From contig CAZQQU010000029.1 of assembly GCA_964595625.1 (NCBI GenBank), forward strand, positions 1 through 7,383: a stretch of 7,383 nucleotides of DNA. The letters run 5' to 3'. The notes under the pieces were generated by a model, which saw nothing but the letters and a program-made list of their open reading frames with translations, ran no database searches and was not told where the DNA came from. Both the position numbers and the translations under genes were made by a program. This DNA is from CAZQQU01 sp964595625. GTDB taxonomy: Bacteria; Bacteroidota; Bacteroidia; Flavobacteriales; Flavobacteriaceae. Shown piece by piece: positions 1 through 6,284 of the stretch. Numbering within the stretch: the first letter of the stretch is position 1; each line of letters opens with the position of its first letter.

Positions 1-25
1 AGTATTCTTCGGTATTTTTGTTCAA
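1..25 (-). CDS. Possible 5' end of next cassette gene (partial)
   Basis: A TTG at 23-25 on the minus strand opens a frame (L N K N T E E Y) that is still open at the window edge. It lies 28 nt after the GTT of the site at 44-180, matching the 19-27 nt between the GTT box and the ATG in three other units. There is no ATG and no clear ribosome binding site, and the frame is only eight codons long. It is listed because a gene is expected here by position; the true start may lie beyond the window. Confidence 0.15.
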
Positions 26-43
26 TTGATTCAGTTTTTAGGT

Positions 44-180
44 GATGCACAACGGGCCGCGTGTATGTGTCAGTGGCGGACTTAATGCACTACTTTTCGG
101 TTAGGTATAAAGTTAATTAAATGTAATGACTTTAATTTTAGTATTTCACCCGCCATTGCACATACACGATGTTGGTGGCT
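44..180. repeat. attC-like inverted-repeat site 1
   Basis: The left arm reads AAC at 51-53, a 7-nt spacer, GTGTATGTG at 61-69, an extra T at 70 and CAGTGGCGG at 71-79. The right arm reads CCGCCATTG at 150-158, CACATACAC at 159-167, a 3-nt spacer and GTT at 171-173. The inner arms pair across the site with one G-T wobble, leaving T70 bulged. The outer words (GATGCAC at 44-50, GGTGGCT at 174-180) do not pair with each other. The right word instead matches the left word of site 2, about 4.2 kb away. The 70-nt loop is AT-rich. Spurious open frames run through this site on both strands. Confidence 0.7.
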
Positions 181-307
181 GGGTTTCTTGCTTTCTGCTT
201 GGCAATACAGCCTTTTTTTCTTTAAAAGTACCAAACGAGCAAGCTCTTCTGCAATTTTTGGCATTAGTGTTGGACGGTGCGAATTGCAAATGTGCTTGTG
301 ATTTGAT
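174..307. other. Non-coding tail of the four-gene cassette
   Basis: This stretch between the lipoprotein stop codon and site 1 holds no convincing gene. An open frame on each strand crosses it, but both continue into the att-like site and have low-complexity, basic translations with no recognisable domain. It contains a small palindrome GAGCAAGCTC at 236-245 and a mixed-composition block around 258-302. In the other units the stop codon lies only 4-45 nt from the site, so this 134-nt tail is unusually long. It could be a remnant of an older site or a 3' regulatory segment; I cannot tell which. Confidence 0.35.
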
Positions 308-745
308 TTATTCAAATACATTTAATCCTATACTGTTTTGAGAGGTGTACGATTTAGGAATATCTTTATAAGTCTTGGCACTTAATAACGTATCTTTTTC
401 TATTATGATAAATGCTCCGAGCTGTTCCATACTCGAAACTTGAGGTTTGATAGATGACATTATGAAGTTATAACTTTCATTTTCAATTATTCTTTTTGCA
501 CCATCTAGGTTGGTAGGCTTTTTAAGATTGTATTTTTCAAAAAAAAATTCTTTTAATGAAATAATCAATACTGTATCTGTTTCTTCTGTAACAGCATCTA
601 TAGTATAAGCAAATTCATATTCTTCAATATTAACTACCTTGCATACAACTTTTACGCCTTCCTTAGGTGAATAATAGGAAGAGCCACAACTCAACATAAT
701 ACTAAACACAGAAGTAAAGATCATTATATAGTTTATTGTTTTCAT
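308..745 (-). CDS. Small lipoprotein, candidate immunity protein
   Basis: I do not recognise the family. Starting at the ATG at 745 gives 145 residues with a lipoprotein signal peptide: charged MKTINY, a hydrophobic core, then MLSC with the lipidated Cys at 20. This start is preferred over the upstream one at 772, which would add nine residues (MICQNKIIK), overlap the previous gene and spoil the signal peptide. Residues after Cys20 (GSSYYSP) lack the acidic/lysine export signal that sends Bacteroidota lipoproteins to the cell surface, so a periplasm-facing anchor is likely. The start codon lies 1 nt after the stop codon of the RHS-core protein, indicating translational coupling. An immunity gene commonly sits directly downstream of a polymorphic toxin, so cognate immunity is the working inference. 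The gene is AT-rich (17 of 60 bases G/C at 481-540). Confidence 0.85.
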   Translation of the reverse strand: MKTINYIMIFTSVFSIMLSCGSSYYSPKEGVKVVCKVVNIEEYEFAYTIDAVTEETDTVLIISLKEFFFEKYNLKKPTNLDGAKRIIENESYNFIMSSIKPQVSSMEQLGAFIIIEKDTLLSAKTYKDIPKSYTSQNSIGLNVFE

Positions 746-746
746 T

Positions 747-1784
747 TTAATTATTTTGTTTTGACAAATCATTTATTAATTGTTCTACATTCAATTGTGG
801 TATAACAGGATGTGGTTTGTTTATATACAAATGACCAGTATTAGGGTCTTGTGTAACTATTGGAGCAACATGTCTTGGGTCTATATTTTCCGCTTTATTA
901 TGGGCATTTAAATAGTTGACTCCATCAGGTGTTTTATTTTGAACATCTTCAAAAGTAGGTGGATTTGTACCAGGTGATTCTTTTCCGCCTATATAAGCTT
1001 CCAAAACTTCGTGTAGTAAAGATACTCCACTATCTGTATTATAGAACTGATCAATTGTTTCTGTCATATCGGGATTGACAGTTTGATTTGCAATAGTTTT
1101 CCCATCCTTTGTTTCACTGCCTTCAAATGCCCCACCAACGAACCAATGTCCAGAATCAGTAAAATTGTCACTTGTAGCCTTTAGATTAACCTCAACAGTT
1201 GTAGAGTTAATAGCTTCTAACAAGGCAACATCAGCATTAGTTTTAGCTTTTCCTTTAGCTGTTACATTTCCTTTAGAATCCATTTTTAGTCTCAAACTTG
1301 TTGAAGAGTTTAACTGTTTGAAAGCCTCTTTGGCTTTTTTCCCTGTAATAATAACATCGTTAGGTGCCAACCCCGTAGGATCAGTCATCCGCACCGGATT
1401 GTTCATCACATAGTTATACGGACTCCAACTCGGGAACTCCTCTGCCAACGGGTCAGGTGAAAGCCAACGGCTGATAATTACCGGACTTAAGCCGTCTTCA
1501 AGGTTGCTTGGGTCAATGGGTTTGTAGCCAGTGATTTCCTTTTTCTTGACGTGGTAAGAGTATGAGCCAATTTTTACAATGCTGTCCAAATCGTGCCATT
1601 CTAAGTACTTTCCTTGGCTTAATGTGGCAATTTTAGGTGTGTAGCCAAATTCTTTGAACGGGTTGCCCGCTTCAATATTTCGCTTGCGTCTTTCCTGTTC
1701 TTCAACGCTCAAACTATCTTTGGTTTGAGCAAAGCCAAACCCGAAAGACAAAAACAAGGTAAAAAGTAATAAATGTTTCTTCAT
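747..1784 (-). CDS. Secreted short RHS-core protein with metalloprotease-like C-terminus
   Basis: The 345-residue protein has a signal peptide (residues 1-19, ending FGFA before Q20). A conserved lead-in follows (about 42-100, with GKYLEWHDLDSIVKIGSYSY), then the RHS repeat-associated core signature at about 104-140 (SRWLSPDPLAEEFPSWSPYN, NNPVRMTDPTGLAP). After DPTG the sequence changes to a variable C-terminal domain, as in RHS-type polymorphic toxins. That domain contains LLHEVLEAYIGG (H258, E259, E262), then H295 and DPRH at 302-305, suggestive of a metal-dependent peptidase. Canonical HExxH is absent, so catalysis is uncertain. The usual long YD-repeat shell of RHS proteins is missing, leaving only the last core segment behind a signal peptide. 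It starts 2 nt after the stop of the preceding transglutaminase-like gene. Toxin function is inferred. Confidence 0.88.
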   Translation of the reverse strand: MKKHLLLFTLFLSFGFGFAQTKDSLSVEEQERRKRNIEAGNPFKEFGYTPKIATLSQGKYLEWHDLDSIVKIGSYSYHVKKKEITGYKPIDPSNLEDGLSPVIISRWLSPDPLAEEFPSWSPYNYVMNNPVRMTDPTGLAPNDVIITGKKAKEAFKQLNSSTSLRLKMDSKGNVTAKGKAKTNADVALLEAINSTTVEVNLKATSDNFTDSGHWFVGGAFEGSETKDGKTIANQTVNPDMTETIDQFYNTDSGVSLLHEVLEAYIGGKESPGTNPPTFEDVQNKTPDGVNYLNAHNKAENIDPRHVAPIVTQDPNTGHLYINKPHPVIPQLNVEQLINDLSKQNN

Positions 1785-1786
1785 AA

Positions 1787-2860
1787 TCAGTCGGTTATCG
1801 TGTTAAAGGTATTGATTTTTTTATTTTGGTATTTGTCTCTTTCGTAATAAAGTGAAACAAGCCATTCTATATACATTTCTTCGGGCATTTGACGGTAACC
1901 GAGTTCGTGTATTTTGGTAAGGTCTTTTCGTACTTCTTCAAGTATTTTTCTTGTGTCGGCATAATCGTTAACGTCTGAAAAATCTTTTCCTCTGTTTTGA
2001 AGCAAAATCTCTATTTTTCTGCCTTTGGCTTCGGTTTTCAGTACCATTGCATTAACACAGTTGGGGAAATATTCTAATGCCTTATCGGCACATTTAATGA
2101 TAAATTCGGTATCAAAAAACTCTTCCTTTTGATACGCTGTACCCAAATCCACCAAACAAAGAGCAAGGCTTTCTTTGTCGTCAAGTGCTTTCATATAAAC
2201 GCCGTTTCTGATAGCATCGGTGTGAATGTATCCCGAAGCCATCAACCACGCATCAATGGGGAAAATTCCGCTTGTAAGTTCGGTATTATACCAACCATCA
2301 CGCTCGCTTCGGTGTTTGATGTAAGTATGATTGGGGGAAAGTGCCAAATGAGCAGTAACTCCAATTTCTTCTGCGAGAATTTTGTATAGATAGGGTAGGG
2401 AACGGCAGTTACCTTTTTTGGTTTCCAAAAGTTTGCTGACAAACATATTTTCCCAATCTATATATCCAAACGGGTCTTGAAAGTCATAACCAAAAGGCAT
2501 ATAAACGTACTCGTTCCCACCGGCATCAATAACCGGAATGGTGTCTTTCATTACCGAAAACAAAGCAGCGTATTTACTCACGTTTTTATTGTCTTTTTCT
2601 TGGTAATCCAAATCCCTGCTTTGCAAAATGCTTTCTGCCAAAAGAGCCAAAGACCTGATTCTGTCATTAAGGGCAATGGTGTCTAAAGTACCCTTTTTGT
2701 ATGCGTTTTCTACGCTAAAAACCGCTTTTTTAAAGCTGTATGGCTTCTTGCCTTCTAACATTTCCACGATAATATCAAAACTTTGTTGGTATAAAAAATC
2801 CTGTGCTTTTACCGAATGGAAAAGAGTCAGCATAAAAAATATGATTAAAAATTTCTTCAT
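1787..2860 (-). CDS. Secreted transglutaminase-like protein (shorter paralogue)
   Basis: The 357-residue protein has a signal peptide (residues 1-19, cleavage before Q20) and is probably periplasmic or secreted. The core at about 140-200 shows a transglutaminase/papain-like pattern: GNCRSLPYLYKILAEEIG with candidate nucleophile C152, SPNHTYIKH with H178, and WYNTELT with N192 or E194 as the third polar residue. A C-terminal helical region around 215-285 (LGTAYQKEE, ADKALEYFPNCVNAMVLKTE) resembles TPR helices. The adjacent upstream gene is a clear paralogue, sharing KLLET, G-C-SLP-LY-ILAEEIG, LSPNH-YIK and WYN-ELT. Its ATG abuts that gene's TAG with no gap. Proteins with this core include peptidases and cross-linking enzymes. 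Processing or modification of the neighbouring secreted RHS-core protein is possible but unproven. Confidence 0.88.
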   Translation of the reverse strand: MKKFLIIFFMLTLFHSVKAQDFLYQQSFDIIVEMLEGKKPYSFKKAVFSVENAYKKGTLDTIALNDRIRSLALLAESILQSRDLDYQEKDNKNVSKYAALFSVMKDTIPVIDAGGNEYVYMPFGYDFQDPFGYIDWENMFVSKLLETKKGNCRSLPYLYKILAEEIGVTAHLALSPNHTYIKHRSERDGWYNTELTSGIFPIDAWLMASGYIHTDAIRNGVYMKALDDKESLALCLVDLGTAYQKEEFFDTEFIIKCADKALEYFPNCVNAMVLKTEAKGRKIEILLQNRGKDFSDVNDYADTRKILEEVRKDLTKIHELGYRQMPEEMYIEWLVSLYYERDKYQNKKINTFNTITD

Positions 2861-4228
2861 CTAATTTTTTATAGTTTTATCCAGTTTGATGTTAAACTGT
2901 CGTTTCATCGTTTCATTATCCTGTTTTTGCTTGGCTTGCTGTAAAGAGTTAAGCCAACTTTCGTAAGCGTGGTCGGGCATAAATTCATAACCAAGTTCGC
3001 TTATTTTTCGGGTAGTTGCGTTGGTCTTGTCTAACATTGCCACAACAGGCGGATAAAAGCGAATGTTTTGTAAATCGGCATTGTCCTGTGGATTAACACC
3101 TATTTGTTGTGCAGCTCGTTCAAATTGCTCGATGTTGAAATTGGCTTTTATCATAAGAGCATTAATTAGGTTGGGGTAAAGTGCTAAAGCTTTATCTGCA
3201 ACTTGCTCTACAAATGGGTCGTTCCCGAATTTGTGTTCATAGCCCATTGCTAAGTTTGCCAAAAGCACCGCCATAAGTTGCCTGTTTGAAAGTGTTTGCA
3301 TATAAATTTTGTTTTGCAGAGCTTCGGATTTAATATAACCGGATTGCAGTATGAAAGAATCCAATGTAAACATATTGTTAGTTAATTCCACATTGTACCA
3401 GTTTTCGTGTTCATCACGAAATTTGATGTAAGAATGATTGGGCGAAAGCGACAAAAAGGCTTCCGCACCGATTTCCTCGGCAAGAATAAGATACAATCTT
3501 GGTAAAGAATTGCATTGTCCCGAGCCTGTTTCAAGAAGCTTTGTTACGAAAACTTTTGTAAAATCATCTCTACCCATATAATCTTCAAAATCGTACTCAA
3601 AAGGCAGGTGTTTCAGATTTTTGGATTTGATTTCCAAAGTGTCGGCAAAGAATTGAAACAGTATAAAGTTTTTGGCGAGGTTGCTATTTTTGTTATAACC
3701 GAGTTCGTTCATTTTCTCACGAAGAAAATCACCTGTTTGCTTAACGATTTGGTTAAATTCTTCATAGTCTTTTTGTTCTTCGTAAAAGGCGTTTTCAATG
3801 ATGAAAGTCGCTTCTTTTATAGAAAAATCATCAGGATTCATTTCAGAGAGTTGTTTAAAGGCGGTTCGATAAAATTGAGTTTCTGCAATGTGACTTTTGC
3901 TTGGAAGTCCAAAACTCATTTGTTGCATTTTCATATCGGCATAGAGTTGTTTTTGGGCTTCCAACCGTTGTATTTCGTATTGTTCCGCTTCCCGAATCAG
4001 TTGTTCGTTTTGCCTTTTTATGCGTTCCTGTTCGTTCGTTCCCCAAAACATATCCATTGGGTTTGGTACTTTTGGAATGTTGTTTTGCGGATTTGTCCAG
4101 TTTTGATTTTGGTAATTTGGAAATTGAGAAGTTTGAGGAACAGTTACATTTGGAAAATTCTGTCCGAAAGTCAGTTGGACAGTCAGTCCGATGAGTAAGG
4201 TCAGCCGTGTTTTGCTAATTTTTTTCAT
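2861..4228 (-). CDS. Secreted transglutaminase-like protein (longer paralogue)
   Basis: The 455-residue protein is the first gene of the four-gene operon. A signal peptide (about 1-22, ending TFG before Q23) is followed by an Asn/Gln/Pro-rich linker (23-62) and a charged coiled-coil-like segment (65-105). A helical region and a transglutaminase-like core at about 225-285 come next: GQCNSLPRLYLILAEEIG with C239, SPNHSYIKF with H265, and WYNVELT with N279/E281. The C-terminus has TPR-like helices (ADKALALYPNLINALMIKAN) and ends in a basic, Gln-rich tail. It is paralogous to the next gene over nearly its whole C-terminal two thirds; the linker and coiled coil are its own. Conservation of both Cys and His in the two copies suggests both are catalytically competent. 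Substrate and partner are unknown; link to the downstream RHS-core protein is inferred from the operon. Confidence 0.88.
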   Translation of the reverse strand: MKKISKTRLTLLIGLTVQLTFGQNFPNVTVPQTSQFPNYQNQNWTNPQNNIPKVPNPMDMFWGTNEQERIKRQNEQLIREAEQYEIQRLEAQKQLYADMKMQQMSFGLPSKSHIAETQFYRTAFKQLSEMNPDDFSIKEATFIIENAFYEEQKDYEEFNQIVKQTGDFLREKMNELGYNKNSNLAKNFILFQFFADTLEIKSKNLKHLPFEYDFEDYMGRDDFTKVFVTKLLETGSGQCNSLPRLYLILAEEIGAEAFLSLSPNHSYIKFRDEHENWYNVELTNNMFTLDSFILQSGYIKSEALQNKIYMQTLSNRQLMAVLLANLAMGYEHKFGNDPFVEQVADKALALYPNLINALMIKANFNIEQFERAAQQIGVNPQDNADLQNIRFYPPVVAMLDKTNATTRKISELGYEFMPDHAYESWLNSLQQAKQKQDNETMKRQFNIKLDKTIKN

Positions 4229-4259
4229 TGTCCGTTAGTTTTCGTTTTCAGCGGTGGGG

Positions 4260-4319
4260 GCAGGATCTTCCCGCTTTTTAAGCGTTGGGCTTAGCTTGGA
4301 AAAAGCGGGATGTGCCTGC
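4260..4319. promoter_or_regulatory. 60-bp imperfect palindrome in operon leader
   Basis: GCAGG at 4260-4264 pairs with CCTGC at 4315-4319, and TCCCGCTTTTT at 4269-4279 pairs perfectly with AAAAAGCGGGA at 4300-4310. Four unpaired bases per side separate the two stems, and an inner AAGC/GCTT pair extends the second. It lies about 30 nt upstream of the first ATG of the four-gene operon, inside the cassette but outside the attC-like site. No U-run follows it on the minus strand, so it is not a standard terminator. It could be a leader-RNA stem controlling translation, an mRNA-stabilising structure or a protein-binding palindrome. None of the single-gene units has one. Confidence 0.55.
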
Positions 4320-4338
4320 TTGCGTTGGCTTTTAACCT

Positions 4339-4537
4339 TGCCACCAACGTTTCGGGGCTTGGCGTCAGTGGCGGAAATTGAAGCGAAAGGTTTCAATTTA
4401 GCGACACGGTAAGCAAAAGCTAATTAATTGAATAAATTTAAAAAAAAAAGTCAATGTAATTGGCTTTTGCGGAATAGAAAGCCGAAACTTCAAATTTTGC
4501 CTTAACCCGCCATTGCGCCAAACCCTTGTTATATGCC
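4339..4537. repeat. attC-like inverted-repeat site 2
   Basis: The left arm has TGCCACCAAC (4339-4348), a 7-nt spacer, GGCTTGGCG (4356-4364), an extra T (4365) and CAGTGGCGG (4366-4374). The right arm has CCGCCATTG (4507-4515), CGCCAAACC (4516-4524), a 3-nt spacer, GTT (4528-4530) and ATATGCC (4531-4537). The loop is the longest of the set and carries its own stems: AAATTGAA/TTCAATTT at about 4375-4399, and a stem of about 19 bp between 4413-4431 and 4451-4470 around an A-rich loop. The left outer word matches site 1's right word; the right outer word matches site 3's left word. Confidence 0.72.
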
Positions 4538-4544
4538 GTTTTTT

Positions 4545-5444
4545 TTATTTTTTGCCGCTTCTTTTTGTCATATCTGGAACTGCTTCTCCTGGTATTATTT
4601 GAGTAATGACTTTTACGTCTTTAATAAGTCTTTGAATTATTTTTGAAACGGGTTCTTTGGTTCTTGAACTTTCTTCAATTGCTTTTTGTATAATTTCTCC
4701 ATCTATTGTTTGTCCTTCAGGAGCAATAATCATAGATTGTCTATTAAAAGGTGCTGTGTTTACATCGTCAGCTCTAACCATTAATTTTTCTATTTCTTCA
4801 AACAATTCTTCATTTTCAAGTATCCTAACACCAGCATTCATAGAACCTTGGTTTATTAATATTTGACCTTCCATTTGTTTTTGAAGTTCTATCATAAATA
4901 AATCTTCATCACTAAAAGGAATATGAAAATCATTGAATTTTAAAAATATTCTGTCATCTACTATCATTTGAATATGATAATGCGGTTCTGCACCAATTTT
5001 CGCATTTTGATGACCTTCCAAATCTGTATTACCAACAGAAAAAGCCCATTCAATATTTTTATATTTAAATGTGGATTCTAAGAAAGAAGTTGAAGAAGTT
5101 TCGTTTTTTAAATCGTTGATGTTCGTTAAAAAAACTTCACTATTTGCTAACCAACGAAAATAACTATCAAGTTTAAAAAAACCGATAGGTTTCTTTAAAT
5201 ATGATTCAAAATGTTTTTTTCTAATTCCTTTTGGATAAGTAAACCAATGAAAACAAGTTTTAGATTCTTCAAAAGAATCCATATCCCCACCACAGAGAAA
5301 ACATTTACCAATTTTCAGATTTGAAATAAACTCTTGATGAATTCGTTTGTTTTCTTCATCTTGTTGTCTATTTTTTTCTTCGATTAAATCAGCCCCTAGA
5401 TTGTTGAAAAAAGATTTTAAATCTTGGTCTTTATATTTATTCAT
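4545..5444 (-). CDS. Hypothetical protein with putative zinc site and PHYH motif
   Basis: The 299-residue protein has no signal peptide or membrane segment and is likely cytoplasmic. Residues 1-40 are highly charged and helical. C48-x2-C51-x12-C64-x-H66 (CFLCGG, TCFHW) resembles a zinc-binding knuckle. A second His-rich patch follows: EGHQNAKIGAEPHYHIQM (H145, H155, H157) and FNDFHIPFSDEDLF (H174), which could bind metal or form a conserved fold. The C-terminal third is helical, ending with basic KRSGKK. I do not recognise a named family. It is the only gene of its unit: the stop codon lies 7 nt from site 2, and the ATG is 27 nt after the GTT box of site 3. No ribosome binding site is obvious beyond AAGCAAG. 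Confidence 0.85.
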   Translation of the reverse strand: MNKYKDQDLKSFFNNLGADLIEEKNRQQDEENKRIHQEFISNLKIGKCFLCGGDMDSFEESKTCFHWFTYPKGIRKKHFESYLKKPIGFFKLDSYFRWLANSEVFLTNINDLKNETSSTSFLESTFKYKNIEWAFSVGNTDLEGHQNAKIGAEPHYHIQMIVDDRIFLKFNDFHIPFSDEDLFMIELQKQMEGQILINQGSMNAGVRILENEELFEEIEKLMVRADDVNTAPFNRQSMIIAPEGQTIDGEIIQKAIEESSRTKEPVSKIIQRLIKDVKVITQIIPGEAVPDMTKRSGKK

Positions 5445-5461
5445 ACGGCTTGCTTTAAAAT

Positions 5462-5598
5462 GGCATATAACGGTTTTGTGTATGATTAGTGGCGTTGTTG
5501 AGCAACTAATTTAGCAAATAAAAACTGAATAGAAAATCCGCGAGGATTTTCGTAAGTAGTCGAGAGCCAGCCATTAATTATACACGTTGTTACCACAC
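5462..5598. repeat. attC-like inverted-repeat site 3
   Basis: The left arm has GGCATATAAC (5462-5471), a 6-nt spacer and GTGTATGATTAGTGGC (5478-5493). The right arm has GCCATTAATTATACAC (5570-5585), a 3-nt spacer, GTT (5589-5591) and ACCACAC (5592-5598). The 16-bp inner arms pair with two G-T wobbles and, unlike sites 1, 2, 4 and 5, need no bulged T. The loop contains a small hairpin AAAATCC/GGATTTT (5533-5539 with 5544-5550). The outer words differ from each other but match the far ends of the neighbouring units: GGCATAT with site 2 and GTGTGGT with site 4. Confidence 0.72.
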
Positions 5599-5643
5599 GT
5601 TTTTTATTCAGATTATTAATTTTAAAATCAAATATTATGAAAG

Positions 5644-6132
5644 TCAATCATTTTTTACATCGAGATAACTTTTGGATTGTAATGAGTCATTTAGGTTTTC
5701 TTTTTCTAATAATTTTATTTTTTTCTTCACAGAATCAAATTCAACGGTTAGAGAGTCAAAACCACGATTTAATTCTTGAAAATCAGATTTTGAAACAGGC
5801 GGAAAAAATCTATTTGAAACAGCTAAAATTGATACAGGAATGAAGAAAAGCAAATATATTTTCTGGTATAAGGTTAAAGGTGTTTTTTTAGAATCTTTTT
5901 CTAATTGCTCAAACGTTGTGAATTTCCAACCTTTATCAGTTAGTCTATATGAATATTTTCCACATTTTTCAATAAGTCCGAAGTCTTTTTCTAATGGATA
6001 TATAATTTTTTCAGCGATATTATTTTCAGGTAAAAGATTTTTTAAGTCAGTAGCAGGAATTAATTTTGACTTTTCAGATTTTTTAAAGAAATTAATTACT
6101 TTTTCGGCAAGCTCTTTATTTTCAGGATTCAT
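5644..6132 (-). CDS. Membrane-anchored winged-helix-like hypothetical protein
   Basis: The 162-residue protein has three visible parts. Residues 1-75 look like a winged-helix fold: helices through LIPATDLKNLLPENNIAEK, then IYPLEKDFGLIEKCGKYSYRLTDKGWKF, where the YSYRLTDKG stretch resembles a wing. One hydrophobic segment follows at about 90-108 (IYLLFFIPVSILAVSNRFF), preceded by lysines, which suggests a cytoplasmic N-terminus. Residues 115-147 form a likely coiled coil outside the membrane. DNA binding is possible, but such folds also mediate protein contacts. It is the sole gene of its unit, with the ATG 19 nt after the GTT box of site 4. The stop codon lies 45 nt from the right end of site 3. 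An antisense frame at 5637-5843 mirrors it and is considered a shadow. Confidence 0.82.
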   Translation of the reverse strand: MNPENKELAEKVINFFKKSEKSKLIPATDLKNLLPENNIAEKIIYPLEKDFGLIEKCGKYSYRLTDKGWKFTTFEQLEKDSKKTPLTLYQKIYLLFFIPVSILAVSNRFFPPVSKSDFQELNRGFDSLTVEFDSVKKKIKLLEKENLNDSLQSKSYLDVKND

Positions 6133-6141
6133 TTTTCAAAT

Positions 6142-6280
6142 GTGTGGTAACGTTATCGTATAACCGTCAGTTACGGGTTAATATGCGTTAATTTTCGGTT
6201 TAGCACCTACGGTAGCAATTGCGTGTGGATTCGGACGCAGTCGAATCCGCCGTAATTGCGGTTATGCATTGTTAGCACAC
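6142..6280. repeat. attC-like inverted-repeat site 4
   Basis: The left arm has GTGTGGTAAC (6142-6151), a 6-nt spacer, GTATAACCG (6158-6166), an extra T (6167) and CAGTTACGG (6168-6176). The right arm has CCGTAATTG (6250-6258), CGGTTATGC (6259-6267), spacer ATT, GTT (6271-6273) and AGCACAC (6274-6280). A hairpin GGATTCG/CGAATCC (6227-6233 with 6242-6248) abuts the right arm. The inner half is nearly identical to site 5, so these two sites share a recent origin. The outer words differ at one base within the site but match their partners in sites 3 and 5 exactly. Confidence 0.75.
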
Positions 6281-6284
6281 GTTT

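Noticed and set aside
82..321. 79-residue minus-strand frame and overlapping 71-residue plus-strand frame (126-341)
   Set aside because: Both pass straight through attC-like site 1 and its loop. Their translations have no domain pattern and are explained by the repeat.
746..772. Longer start for the lipoprotein (MICQNKIIK extension)
   Set aside because: It would overlap the RHS-core gene and put nine polar residues before a good lipoprotein signal peptide. The internal ATG at 745 has 1-nt operon spacing.
3515..4198. 227-residue plus-strand frame
   Set aside because: Antisense to the longer transglutaminase-like gene, whose signal peptide, paralogy and catalytic motifs make it clearly the real one. 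The antisense translation is hydrophobic and phenylalanine-rich without a domain.
4229..4338. A second, decayed attC-like site in the operon leader
   Set aside because: The palindrome at 4260-4319 lacks the AAC/GTT boxes, the asymmetric spacers and the CAGTnnCGG arm, so it is treated as a separate structure.
5637..5843. 68-residue plus-strand frame with a hydrophobic segment and a coiled-coil-like tail
   Set aside because: It lies almost wholly antisense to the 3' end of the 162-residue gene, and its hydrophobic/coiled pattern mirrors that gene's coiled-coil region. The sense gene fits the unit boundaries; this one does not.
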